A DNA stretch of 64,000 nt, taken from Promethearchaeota archaeon (lineage in GTDB: Archaea > Asgardarchaeota > Lokiarchaeia > Sigyniarchaeales > SOKP01). The position numbers and the translations under genes were made by a program. The notes below the pieces were generated by a model. That model had not been told where the DNA came from. It did not search any database and saw only the letters and a program-made list of their open reading frames with translations. Numbering within the stretch: position 1 is the first letter of the stretch; each line of letters begins with the position of its first letter. Positions 1-8,468 of this stretch are shown here, piece by piece. Location of the stretch: the NCBI GenBank assembly GCA_030603385.1, contig JAUVXW010000004.1, positions 93,088 to 157,087 of the forward strand, written 5' to 3'.

Positions 1-601
1 CATGCGAGACCATACCAGGATTTGTTCCAATGTAAGAATTTTCTCCAATTTCTATAAATCGATCACCAGCAAGTTGTTCTTCTATAACCGTTCCTTTTCC
101 AATTTTATTAGTCCGTGTAAAATTAAACATCCATTTTAATAGCCAGGGAAATGGTCCTCTTGAAAAAGCATTTTTCGGATATTTAATCGTAAAACTACGA
201 AAGTGGTAAAAATTTAAAGTTTTACTGGGTATATTTCTTGGAATAATCCCTGATTTTGAAGGGGATCGCTTTTCTGAGATGCCCCAAAACCATCGGGTAA
301 TTAATGCTACAAAAAATAGATGTATTAAGTAGCATACGATAATTACAAGAGGTAGACATAAAGAAGCAATTAGAGAAGGTAAATTGGTAAATATTGAGAT
401 AAAATTCCTTACTTCTAAGAAAAAGGGTAAATAAAATAGCATTATAAACATCATGAAAATTATGGCTGGTACTAGGAAAGAGCCAAAATAAATGACAAAA
501 AATGCAGGTAAATACCAATGCAATTGTAAATTAATTTCTTCTTTAATAAGATTATTAGCAGGATCTACGTTTTTTGTTTCAGTTTCTTTTGTTTCCGCCA
601 C
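1..601 (-). CDS. Membrane-anchored hexapeptide-repeat acyltransferase (partial)
   Basis: The frame is open from a GTG at 601-599 to the window edge, so the C-terminus is missing. The about 200 visible residues have a charged N-terminus, then two hydrophobic blocks (about residues 28-65 and 75-105) that look like several membrane helices. A basic linker follows, and then a left-handed beta-helix start with repeats such as IGKGTVI and IEIGENSYIG. Hexapeptide repeats of this type belong to acyl- or acetyltransferases. The membrane-plus-hexapeptide layout resembles the C-terminal part of Pls/PosA-type proteins. A purine-rich AAGGGAAAAA lies just before the GTG. The substrate cannot be told from this fragment. 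Confidence 0.6.
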   Translation of the reverse strand, partial: MAETKETETKNVDPANNLIKEEINLQLHWYLPAFFVIYFGSFLVPAIIFMMFIMLFYLPFFLEVRNFISIFTNLPSLIASLCLPLVIIVCYLIHLFFVALITRWFWGISEKRSPSKSGIIPRNIPSKTLNFYHFRSFTIKYPKNAFSRGPFPWLLKWMFNFTRTNKIGKGTVIEEQLAGDRFIEIGENSYIGTNPGMVSH

Positions 602-840
602 GATTTTTCCCTTTTAAGTAAAATCTTTCAAATTTCCACTATTTTCTTACGGTTTCTTTTTTTATATACTTGAGAGTATTTAAAAATTTTCAGATTAAAA
701 ATCATCGGATAAGTGGAAAAATAAGAGTGTTAAAAAACAATTATTTAATCTTTTTTTTTCTTTAGAAATTACTGACAAAACTTTATATACTAATCGCTCA
801 TTTTTTCCATAAAAGTCTATATGGCTTCGGCGAATTTAGA

Positions 841-1467
841 ATGAATAAAAATTGGAAATCTAAATATTTGGTATATTTAATAATAATAGGTTTTTCGATA
901 GTTATAATTAGCAAAAATAACGTTAATCTCAACCTAGAACAGGTTAATAATACAGATGTGGTAAAAGATAAATTTGGAACTAAATTGAAACAAGCTTCTG
1001 GGTATTGGGATCCACAAATTACCAAACCAGTAGGGGATGGACCTCGCAGTGTATTCATAGAAGACACAAACAACGATGGATATAATGATATTTGTACTGC
1101 TAATTTTGATGATGATAATGTCTCAATACTTTTATGGAATAATACAATTGGTGATTGGAACCCACTGATTACAAGATCTGTAGGGAATACCCCTTTCAGT
1201 GTATTCATAGAAGACACAAACAATGATGGATATAATGATATTTGTACTGCTAATTTGATTGATGATACTATCTCAATACTTTTATGGAATAATACAATTG
1301 GTGATTGGAACCCACTGATTACAAGATCTGTAGGGAATGCCCCTTACAGTGTATTCATAGAAGACACAAACAACGATGGATATAATGATATTTGTACAGC
1401 TAATTTTTACGATAATACTACCTCAATACTTTTAATAATAATACAATTGGTGATTGGAACCCACTGA
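841..1467 (+). CDS. Surface FG-GAP/VCBS beta-propeller protein, N-terminal part (frameshifted)
   Basis: The 208-residue reading frame starts with a basic tip and a hydrophobic stretch (about residues 9-25) that acts as a signal peptide or anchor. It then runs into repeats with the calcium-loop-like motif DTNNDGYNDICTAN. The frame ends early at 1467, but the same repeats continue without a break in the -1 frame and join the downstream gene that ends at 3575. The repeat period shows one missing base near 1430, where TTTATGGAATAAT of the other units is replaced by TTTAATAATAAT. The two parts are best read as one protein of about 910 residues broken by one deletion, real or from assembly. Role: secreted or cell-surface binding protein. 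Confidence 0.7.
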   Translation: MNKNWKSKYLVYLIIIGFSIVIISKNNVNLNLEQVNNTDVVKDKFGTKLKQASGYWDPQITKPVGDGPRSVFIEDTNNDGYNDICTANFDDDNVSILLWNNTIGDWNPLITRSVGNTPFSVFIEDTNNDGYNDICTANLIDDTISILLWNNTIGDWNPLITRSVGNAPYSVFIEDTNNDGYNDICTANFYDNTTSILLIIIQLVIGTH

Positions 1468-2036
1468 TTACAAGATCTGTAGGGAATTACCCTTTAAGTG
1501 TATTCATAGAAGACACAAACAATGATGGATATAATGATATTTGTACTGCTAATTTTTTTGATGATACGATCTCAATATTCTTGTGGAATAATATCAGTGC
1601 CAATTGGGACCCACAGATTACAAGATCTGTAGGAGAGGGACCTCGCAGTGTATTCATAGGAGACACAAACAATGATGGATATAATGATATTTGTACTGCT
1701 AATATTAATGATAATACTATCTCAATACTTTTATGGAATAATACAATTGGTGATTGGAACCCACAAATTATAAAATCTGGAATAATAAATCTACATAACT
1801 TATGTATAGGAGATGCTGATAATGATGGGGATAATGACATTGTCACCGCTAGTTCTGCTACAAATAATATCTTAATATTTTTATGGAATAATACGATTAG
1901 TGACTGGGATCCAGAGATTACAAAATCTGTAGGAAATGGCCCAGATATGGTATATATAGGAGATGCCAATAATGATGGGTATAATGACATTATTACTGCC
2001 AATCGTCTAGGTAATACGGTCTCAATACTTTTATGG
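1005..2036 (+). repeat. Seven tandem 150-bp units encoding propeller blades
   Basis: The word GTATTCATAG or its variant recurs at 1051, 1201, 1351, 1500, 1650, 1800 and 1950. The spacing is 150, 150, 149, 150, 150 and 150 bases. Each unit encodes 50 residues with one acidic DxNNDG-type loop, and seven units fit a seven-bladed propeller. Early units are almost identical in DNA, while the last two have diverged. The single 149-base unit marks the frameshift. Confidence 0.9.
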
Positions 2037-3575
2037 GTACCTCATTATGTAAATATTAGTACACCCGAAAATAGCATATATAACAAACCGATGAGTGGAT
2101 ATTACCTTTGTTCCAACGGATTTGAAAATGATGAAATTGGAAGTGAACCTGAATGGTTTGAACAAATTGGTACTAATGGCGGAACTGTGCAAGTTATTGG
2201 AACGCTCGATGGCCATGAATATGTTCTTGATATTTATGATTCTTCAACAGGTATTTTAAACGCTCACGTAAGAAAATTACTTCCCTCAATGCCGTCTTCC
2301 GGGACTGTGGAATATTGGATGAGGGTTGATGATTCTACAAAAGTGTGTGGATTTCGTATTGATCAAGGCGCAATACCTAATGAAATGGTTACTATGCGCA
2401 CTTTTTTCAATTTCTTACAATATAATAACGGAACTGATTGGAACACCATTCGATTTATTTCTAATAATACTTGGTATCATATAAGAGTGGATTTCGAATG
2501 CACAACTGGGAACTACCAAGGTCTTTCACAATACTCATGGCGATTGTATGTAAATGATACTCAATATGGTGATTATCCCTTTGCTAATAATCAATCATAT
2601 GCATATAGAACCACTTGGTATAATGATTATTTACACGCTATGTCAGATTATCATTATTATCTTGATGCTATTGGCTTTTCTTGGGATTCTAAGTATCACA
2701 TAGGTGATAATTTAAATGAAGGAATGTTATTGAGCATTGAGGAAAATTTTGACCATGAGTGGATATGCTACTCAATTGATGGTTCGACCAATGTTACAAT
2801 ATTAGGAAATATACCATTTGCTTTTCCTAGTGATGGTCAACATTCAATTCAGGTATTTGCACAAGATTCGGCAGGGGATATAATTACGTCAGACTTAAGA
2901 TATTTTTTTATTGATACAACATCTCCAGAAATTATAATAAATTCACCAGCTCAAAATTATTATTTTGGGATGAATGCACCCACTTTTGATATTTCTATAA
3001 TAGAACCAAATTTAAATTCTACATGGTACACTTTAGATAGCGGAACAACTAATATTACATTTAGTGGATTGACTGGTACAATTAATCAAACAGAATGGGA
3101 AGGGTTTGGTCCTGGCCCGGTAACCATAGAGTTTTACGCAAATGATACTTTTGGCCTCGAGGATTATAATGAAGTGACAGTAATCAAAGAGCTAAATGCT
3201 CCATCAAGTAGTATATCGTTTATCCCCCATAGTGGAGTTAATATTGTAAATAAATCAACATTATTTTCTCTATCAGCAGATGATAGTATGGAATCTGGAG
3301 TTGCTGTAATTAGATATAAAGTAAATAATTCTAATTGGGTGGATTATATAAACTCATTCAGCTTGTCTGCGTATCCTGCCGGTGATTATTTGATCACATA
3401 TTATGCCATTGATGTAGCGGGTAATACAGAGATGGAACATTCAATTTTAGTAACCTTAGTGGACATACCTTCAAAATCTTCATCCACCATTCCTGGTTAT
3501 AATATGTTTCTTACTATTGGAATAATTTGTACACTTTTATTTATATTCTTTAGAAGGAAATATAAAATTAAATAA
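1581..3575 (+). CDS. Surface beta-propeller / LamG-like / Ig-like protein, C-terminal part
   Basis: Continuation of the broken gene that begins at 841. Coding potential in this frame starts near 1430, before the first ATG at 1581. In order: FG-GAP repeats to about residue 155; a region of about 200 residues rich in Trp, Tyr and Gly that resembles a concanavalin/LamG-type sandwich; two Ig-like beta domains (about residues 450-640); and a C-terminal hydrophobic helix followed by a basic tail (RRKYKIK). The sequence GYNMFLTIGII before the helix resembles archaeal C-terminal surface anchors. The protein is probably exported and held in the membrane by its tail. The ligand is unknown. Confidence 0.7.
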   Translation: MWNNISANWDPQITRSVGEGPRSVFIGDTNNDGYNDICTANINDNTISILLWNNTIGDWNPQIIKSGIINLHNLCIGDADNDGDNDIVTASSATNNILIFLWNNTISDWDPEITKSVGNGPDMVYIGDANNDGYNDIITANRLGNTVSILLWVPHYVNISTPENSIYNKPMSGYYLCSNGFENDEIGSEPEWFEQIGTNGGTVQVIGTLDGHEYVLDIYDSSTGILNAHVRKLLPSMPSSGTVEYWMRVDDSTKVCGFRIDQGAIPNEMVTMRTFFNFLQYNNGTDWNTIRFISNNTWYHIRVDFECTTGNYQGLSQYSWRLYVNDTQYGDYPFANNQSYAYRTTWYNDYLHAMSDYHYYLDAIGFSWDSKYHIGDNLNEGMLLSIEENFDHEWICYSIDGSTNVTILGNIPFAFPSDGQHSIQVFAQDSAGDIITSDLRYFFIDTTSPEIIINSPAQNYYFGMNAPTFDISIIEPNLNSTWYTLDSGTTNITFSGLTGTINQTEWEGFGPGPVTIEFYANDTFGLEDYNEVTVIKELNAPSSSISFIPHSGVNIVNKSTLFSLSADDSMESGVAVIRYKVNNSNWVDYINSFSLSAYPAGDYLITYYAIDVAGNTEMEHSILVTLVDIPSKSSSTIPGYNMFLTIGIICTLLFIFFRRKYKIK

Positions 3576-3777
3576 AATCTTTTTTTTATTTCTATCTTTA
3601 GTTTAATTTGAAATTAAAAATTTGATTCTTATTTTTTGTTTAAATAAAATAATTTCATTTGATATACAAAAGATAGCACAAATAAGAATATTGAAGTTTT
3701 CGGATAGAAGCATTAAAAATAAAGAATAAAGGAAAGCCGATTAACTTTTTAAGGCCTATAAAACTAATTTGTTGAAT

Positions 3778-3933
3778 TTAAGTTTTTTTCAAAAATGTGA
3801 TCACACGAAAGAGATGCAATTCAAAAAGCGTTTCATCTTGGGGAAATTCCTCTCTTAGTTCTTTAATCAGTTTTTCCTTTTCTTCATTTATTAAGTCTAA
3901 ATTTTTTAAAAGAATATCAATATCATACAACAT
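3778..3933 (-). CDS. Small conserved protein following the MntA/HepT module (51 aa)
   Basis: An ATG at 3933 opens a 51-residue frame with a charged helical sequence (NEEKEKLIKELREEF) and the ending LFRVITFLKKT. It starts 34 bases after the HepT stop on the same strand. A second copy at 4978-5154, behind the RelE module, differs at only 4 of the 51 shared residues (I15T, T35M, T46K, T51A), and several DNA differences are silent. Conservation of the frame in both copies argues for a real gene. I do not recognise the family. It may be an extra TA component or a regulator. Confidence 0.6.
   Translation of the reverse strand: MLYDIDILLKNLDLINEEKEKLIKELREEFPQDETLFELHLFRVITFLKKT
3785..3933 (-). repeat. 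149-bp duplicated block, copy 1
   Basis: About 95% identical to 4985-5133, exactly 1200 bases away and in the same orientation. Similarity stops at the edges of the small gene and does not reach into either TA module. Confidence 0.9.
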
Positions 3934-3967
3934 GTATTTCCCCTCTAAAATTTAAAAAGATAAACGA

Positions 3968-4438
3968 CTAAGTGGTATTTTTATGATTCGAATCTCCTAT
4001 TAAATCTTCTTTGAACTTCCTCAAAACTGCTTCTTTAAAAGAATGAAAATCTTTCAAATTGTTCTGTAAGATATTGTATATAACCTCGTTATCAATTTCT
4101 AAATAAAAATGCCCTAAAAAATTACGGAATCTTACCATTTTAGTAAGTTGAGTTTTTAATTCCTCGTTTATAATTTCATGCTTGGCTAAGATTTTTATTA
4201 TATCTGTAAATGTTTCAGGTTTTTCTTTATTATTGAGTGTCACAATATGATTTCCAATGTCAATACATATATTTATACAAATTTCTAAGGCTCTCTGTGC
4301 TGCGAAATAATTTTTATAATTAGAAAGGAATTCATCTTTTCCTATCTCTTTAAGTTCGCGTAAATTTTCCAATAATTGATCTAATTTATTAAATCTAGTT
4401 AGAATTAAGTCCCGATTTACTTTAATCCTTAAGCACAT
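3968..4438 (-). CDS. hepT: HepT-type HEPN toxin
   Basis: This all-helical 156-residue protein has the HEPN ribonuclease motif R-x4-H-x-Y, seen as RNFLGHFY at about residues 128-135. It overlaps the upstream nucleotidyltransferase gene by 17 bases, the standard order of MntA/HepT (MNT-HEPN) modules. In the known family, HepT cleaves RNA and MntA silences it by adding AMP to the tyrosine of this motif. Both the catalytic Arg/His and the target Tyr are present, so the pair looks functional. Low expression with autoregulation is expected but not visible here. Confidence 0.85.
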   Translation of the reverse strand: MCLRIKVNRDLILTRFNKLDQLLENLRELKEIGKDEFLSNYKNYFAAQRALEICINICIDIGNHIVTLNNKEKPETFTDIIKILAKHEIINEELKTQLTKMVRFRNFLGHFYLEIDNEVIYNILQNNLKDFHSFKEAVLRKFKEDLIGDSNHKNTT

Positions 4439-4862
4439 CCATTATGGTCATTTTATCATAAATATCAAGTAGCGGTTTAATCTCTAAATAATCGTATAAA
4501 ACTCTTATTTCAAACTCATGCTGAAATGTCTCATCTTTGGAGTGGATAATACGCCCACTTTTTATAATGTTATATAAAAATCGAGGTGTGGCATCATTCA
4601 AAACACAAAAATCTATTTCAATTTTGTTTCCAAATTCCTTCTCTATTTCCAAACTTAAATCAACTAGATATAAATAATGTTTTTTATATATACGATCTAA
4701 AAGTATTCCAAGATCTATATCACTAAATTCAGATCTATTACCTGATACATAAGAACCATACAAATAACACAATAGAACTTCATCTCGATTATTAAACACA
4801 ATATTTATTAACCTTTCCAGCTCAGTTATCGATATTATTCTATGCCTTTCTCGTTCCATCAT
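4422..4862 (-). CDS. mntA: MntA-type nucleotidyltransferase antitoxin
   Basis: This 146-residue minimal nucleotidyltransferase carries GSYVSGNRSEFSDIDLGI (about residues 36-53). That is the G-S-x10-D-x-D signature in which the two aspartates bind metal and ATP. A later acidic residue lies in IEIDFCVL. It is the first gene of the module, followed with overlap by HepT. By family knowledge, it AMPylates the HEPN partner. MNT/HEPN pairs are common in archaea and often laterally moved. A second, unrelated-looking MNT/HEPN pair lies at 54.5-55.2 kb. Confidence 0.85.
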   Translation of the reverse strand: MMERERHRIISITELERLINIVFNNRDEVLLCYLYGSYVSGNRSEFSDIDLGILLDRIYKKHYLYLVDLSLEIEKEFGNKIEIDFCVLNDATPRFLYNIIKSGRIIHSKDETFQHEFEIRVLYDYLEIKPLLDIYDKMTIMDVLKD

Positions 4863-4977
4863 AATTTACAAATATTATTTCAGTTTCATAATTAATTATA
4901 AATATAGCTATGCAGTCTAATAACTTTTTATCCCGTATCTAATATAATTCAATGTAAGAAATGATTTTAAGATTAAA

Positions 4978-5154
4978 TTATGCTTTTTTTAAAAATTTGA
5001 TCACACGAAAGAGATGCAATTCAAAAAGCATTTCATCTTGGGGAAATTCCTCTCTTAGTTCTTTAATCAGTTTCTCCTTTTCTTCATTTGTTAAGTCTAA
5101 ATTCTTTAAAAGAATATCAATATCATATAACATGCCTTTAATATCTACTTCCAT
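4978..5154 (-). CDS. Small conserved protein following the RelE module (58 aa)
   Basis: Close copy of the 51-residue gene at 3778-3933, with 47 of 51 shared residues identical. The ATG at 5154 gives 58 residues and overlaps the RelE gene by 17 bases. The internal ATG at 5133 matches the start of the other copy and lies just after the RelE stop. The sequence is highly charged and helical, with the shared block LREEFPQDEMLFELHLFRVI. It has the same relative position, last in a TA operon, as its twin, although the TA genes are unrelated. Function unknown. Confidence 0.6.
   Translation of the reverse strand: MEVDIKGMLYDIDILLKNLDLTNEEKEKLIKELREEFPQDEMLFELHLFRVIKFLKKA
4985..5133 (-). repeat. 149-bp duplicated block, copy 2
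   Basis: Partner of 3785-3933. About seven scattered base differences were counted by eye, several at third codon positions. Confidence 0.9.
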
Positions 5155-5413
5155 GAGCGATTATTAAGATCTCGATGATTTCTTCCTTAATTTCATATAC
5201 AATTCTATAGTTTTTAAAAATTATTTCTCTTAATTGATCATCCTCTCTATCTGGAAATTTTCGACCAATATTAGGAAACTGTTTTAATTGCTCAATCTTT
5301 TCAATTATCCCTTTAACAATTTCTCTAGCCTTTTCTGGAGAATCTTGTTCAATATAAGCAGAAATAGATTCAAGATCGTCTAACGCTCCAATAGACCATC
5401 TTATCACAACCAT
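5138..5413 (-). CDS. RelE/ParE-type toxin
   Basis: This 91-residue basic protein has the RelE/ParE superfamily pattern: an N-terminal strand, a helical hairpin (DSPEKAREIVKGIIEKIEQL), NIGRKFP, then LREIIFKNYRIVYEI and a terminal IIAHGSR. Members either cut mRNA on the ribosome (RelE) or inhibit gyrase (ParE). Sequence alone does not decide which. The gene overlaps the upstream antitoxin by 10 bases, as expected for a co-translated TA pair, and is followed by the duplicated small gene. Confidence 0.85.
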   Translation of the reverse strand: MVVIRWSIGALDDLESISAYIEQDSPEKAREIVKGIIEKIEQLKQFPNIGRKFPDREDDQLREIIFKNYRIVYEIKEEIIEILIIAHGSRY

Positions 5414-5586
5414 TTTTTCATCTTTTCCTTTACCTCTTCATGTGAAATATATTTACCTTCCCTAATTTGCTCTTGTGCCTTATTGATTTTTTCATTTACG
5501 TACAACTTATAAGCGATTTCTTCCACATTAAGATTATCAGGCAATTTTTTAATAAAATCAATTGCGTTTTCTTTTGCGGTTGTCAT
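5404..5586 (-). CDS. Antitoxin partner of the RelE-type toxin
   Basis: A 60-residue acidic/basic helical protein directly upstream of the RelE-like toxin, overlapping it by 10 bases. The sequence has a helical hairpin and a C-terminal segment, REGKYISHEEVKEKMKKWL. The ISHEEVKEKMKKWL tail is typical of short toxin-wrapping antitoxins of the Phd/RelB kind, where this part binds the toxin. I assign the role from position, size and tail rather than from a clear DNA-binding motif. Confidence 0.75.
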   Translation of the reverse strand: MTTAKENAIDFIKKLPDNLNVEEIAYKLYVNEKINKAQEQIREGKYISHEEVKEKMKKWL

Positions 5587-5965
5587 ATTGATAATAAGGT
5601 AATTTTAGAATTAATATGTATCTTTTGATTAATGAAATTTCTAAAAATTCCAAACCCATTTTTTATTTAAATATTACGGCTGATTTTTATAGATGATATG
5701 GTGTCTAAAATATCGACGAAAAAAAATTGAGAGCTTTTAGAATAAAATCATTAAAAATAAATTTACAAATTTGTATATATTCCATAGATTTACACAATTA
5801 TTAATTAATAAAAAGTAGAGTGGTTAATCAATAGCTTAATAATAACCCATCAATAATTTTATATTCGAATAAATAATAAAGTTATAGATAGGTTAAGGCA
5901 ATTAAATTTACCATTTAATACTCAAGCCGATAAAATTATTATTTTAACTTTCCAAACAATAATGG
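5587..5965. other. Intergenic region, no gene seen
   Basis: Very AT-rich, between the divergent TA operon and the ribonucleotide reductase gene. It presumably holds both promoters. No RNA gene, repeat or conserved frame was recognised. Confidence 0.5.
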
Positions 5966-8227
5966 ATGAATAACATGACCGATAATTCGTTTTCGTTAAT
6001 AGATTTATATCCGAAGTATGTAATTAATGCAAAGGGAGAGAAGAAGAAGTTCGATGAAAACAGTATTGCGAAAATTTTAAATAAGGAAACCGGATTGGAT
6101 ATGCAAATTGCTGAAAAAGTGGCTGAGGATGTTATTCGTACAATAATAGGCCTAGGAATAGATGAAATTACTACAAATTATATACGTGAGTTAGTTTGTG
6201 TTGAATTAACTCAACGCGGACTAAATAAATACAGAAATCTGTTTGCTAGAGCTATTAATTTAGAAAGTATTGGATTCAAAATTGATGGTGGATTTATCAA
6301 TCAATACAAAAGTAAGCAACCCGATTGGGGGCCTATAGGATATATTACATATAAGAGGACTTATGCTAGAATAGTTGAAGGTGAAAACCGTAAGGAAGAA
6401 TTTTGGGAGACACTTAGACGGGTTGTGGAAGGATGTTATTCAATTCAGAAAGAGCATTGTATGAAGTTAAGTTTACCTTGGTCTGACCAAAAAGCTCAAA
6501 AATCAGCCCAAATAATGTTTGAAAAGATTTGGAATTTTAAGTTTTCCCCTCCTGGACGTGGCTTATGGATGATGGGAACTGAGTTCATTGCACGTCATGG
6601 TTCAATGTCTCTTAATAATTGTGGATTTGCATCAACAGAAGATATAGCCCTTAAATATTCAAAGGCGTTTGAATTTGTCATGGACGCTTTAATGTTAGGC
6701 GTAGGAGTGGGATTTGACACTAAAGGAGCAGGAAAAATAAAAATACAAAAACCTAAGGAAGGGACTTTTAATTTTGAGATAGATGATTCTAGAGAAGGAT
6801 GGGTCGAATCCCTAAAACTTATTCTTGAAGCTTACTTTTTAGGAAAACAAACCCCCACATTTGATTTTAGCAAGATTCGACTCGCTGGTACGCCAATTAG
6901 AGGATTTGGTGGTATTGCCTCTGGTCCAAAACCATTGAGAGAGATGCTAGAAGACATTCAGAAAATTCTCGAGGCACGTATAGGAAAGATGATTACATCC
7001 GTTGACATCGTAGACATTATGAATTATGTCGGCAAATGTGTAGTCGCGGGTAATGTACGGAGAAGTGCAGAAATTGCTTTAGGAGACCCTACCGATTTGG
7101 ATTTTGTAACTTGTAAACAAGACGAAAAAGCATTATATTCTCATAGATGGGCTAGTAATAATTCCGTTTTTGCCCTAAAGGGGTTAGATTATTCATTTAT
7201 TGCAGATCAAATAGCTATAAACGGAGAGCCTGGAATTTTTTGGTTAGAAAATGCTAGAAATTATTCAAGAATGGGTGATGCTCCTGATTATAAAGATAAG
7301 AAAGTAGCTGGGGTTAATCCATGTGGGGAACAAAGCTTAGAATCATTCGAGCTTTGTTGCCTTGTAGAGACTTTTCCGTCTCGTCATGATAGTTATGAAG
7401 AATTTGAAGAAACACTAAAATATGCTTATTTATATTCTAAATCTGTTACGTTAGTAAACACACATTGGAAAGAAACTAACGCAGTCATGCTTAAGAACAG
7501 GCGAATGGGAATTTCACAGACAGGAATAATTGAGGCTTTCGTTAAACATGGGAGAAGAATGGTTTTAGAATGGTGTGATAAAGCTTATAATTATTTGAGA
7601 GATTTAGATGAACAATATTCTGATTGGCTTTGTATACCGAAGAGTATAAAGATTACAACAGTGAAACCTAGTGGCACAGTGAGCCTACTACCCGGAGTAC
7701 CTCCTGGAATTCATTATCCCCATTCGGAATATTATATAAGGAGAATTAGACTCTCAAAAAATTCAGATTTAATTGAACATATAAAGAATGCTGGTTATAA
7801 GATTGAGGACGATTCATATTCACCAAACACAGTAGTGGCGGAGTTCCCAATTCATGAAAAACATTTCAATCGTTCTAAAAATGAAGTGTCAATTTGGGAA
7901 CAAGCAGCTAACGCGATCGATTACCAACGATTATGGTCCGATAACCAGGTAAGTATTACAATAACTTTTAAGTCAGAAGAAGCAGATCAAATTAAACATG
8001 TTCTACAATTTTGTGAAGATAAGCTTAAAAGTGCAAGTTTTCTACCAATTAAAGAACACGGCTATAAGCAAGCACCCTATGAAGAAATAACTAAAGAACA
8101 ATATGAAGAAATGAGTGCAAATACTAAGCCTTTACTTTTAGATGAGACAAAAGATAGAGCAATTGGGGTTAAATTCTGTGATGCGGATGGGGTCTGTGAA
8201 GTATCTATTGATCATAGTAAAAAATAG
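5966..8227 (+). CDS. nrdJ: Adenosylcobalamin-dependent ribonucleotide reductase (class II)
   Basis: A 753-residue enzyme that makes deoxyribonucleotides using B12 to generate a thiyl radical. An ATP-cone-like N-terminus (about residues 13-100) is followed by the ten-stranded barrel. NNCGF near residue 217 carries one redox Cys. NPCGEQ near residue 451 carries the radical Cys and catalytic Glu. VKPSGTVSLLPGVPPGIHYP is the usual phosphate-binding region. A C-terminal Cys pair, CDADGVC, re-reduces the active site. Length and motifs fit the monomeric RTPR-like form. It stands alone with its own upstream region. Class II needs no oxygen, which fits an anaerobe that has or takes up cobalamin. Confidence 0.93.
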   Translation: MNNMTDNSFSLIDLYPKYVINAKGEKKKFDENSIAKILNKETGLDMQIAEKVAEDVIRTIIGLGIDEITTNYIRELVCVELTQRGLNKYRNLFARAINLESIGFKIDGGFINQYKSKQPDWGPIGYITYKRTYARIVEGENRKEEFWETLRRVVEGCYSIQKEHCMKLSLPWSDQKAQKSAQIMFEKIWNFKFSPPGRGLWMMGTEFIARHGSMSLNNCGFASTEDIALKYSKAFEFVMDALMLGVGVGFDTKGAGKIKIQKPKEGTFNFEIDDSREGWVESLKLILEAYFLGKQTPTFDFSKIRLAGTPIRGFGGIASGPKPLREMLEDIQKILEARIGKMITSVDIVDIMNYVGKCVVAGNVRRSAEIALGDPTDLDFVTCKQDEKALYSHRWASNNSVFALKGLDYSFIADQIAINGEPGIFWLENARNYSRMGDAPDYKDKKVAGVNPCGEQSLESFELCCLVETFPSRHDSYEEFEETLKYAYLYSKSVTLVNTHWKETNAVMLKNRRMGISQTGIIEAFVKHGRRMVLEWCDKAYNYLRDLDEQYSDWLCIPKSIKITTVKPSGTVSLLPGVPPGIHYPHSEYYIRRIRLSKNSDLIEHIKNAGYKIEDDSYSPNTVVAEFPIHEKHFNRSKNEVSIWEQAANAIDYQRLWSDNQVSITITFKSEEADQIKHVLQFCEDKLKSASFLPIKEHGYKQAPYEEITKEQYEEMSANTKPLLLDETKDRAIGVKFCDADGVCEVSIDHSKK

Positions 8228-8468
8228 GTTAAATTTAAACTTCAATTAGTAATCATTCTAAATGTAATGCTATATCATAGGCGAATTTTAATAACCATTT
8301 ATTTAACTATGATCATTTATTTCAGTTCAAAAATCTATAATAATTTTTCACTCTGATAAGAAATAGTATTAAATTAACAAGAGATTAAGGTAAAAATTAT
8401 AAGGTATCTTAATGAAAATAAATTTAATACAATATTATTTATAATACAAATTTTGAATGTGATTTTGA

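Noticed and set aside
1487..2002. A 171-codon minus-strand frame inside the propeller repeats
   Set aside because: Mirror of the 150-bp repeat, which codes for a regular blade pattern on the plus strand. Long shadow frames arise naturally in period-3 repeats.
1005..2036. Tandem repeats as a CRISPR array
   Set aside because: Units are 150 bases, contiguous, coding, and have no spacers or leader. No cas gene is present.
4961..5167. A 68-codon plus-strand frame over the second small TA-linked gene
   Set aside because: It is antisense to the small gene, whose minus-strand product is conserved with its other copy with several silent changes. The plus frame is Ser/Phe-rich shadow sequence.
5587..5965. 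Cobalamin riboswitch upstream of the B12-dependent reductase
   Set aside because: No B12-box-like conserved sequence or plausible fold was seen in this AT-rich stretch.
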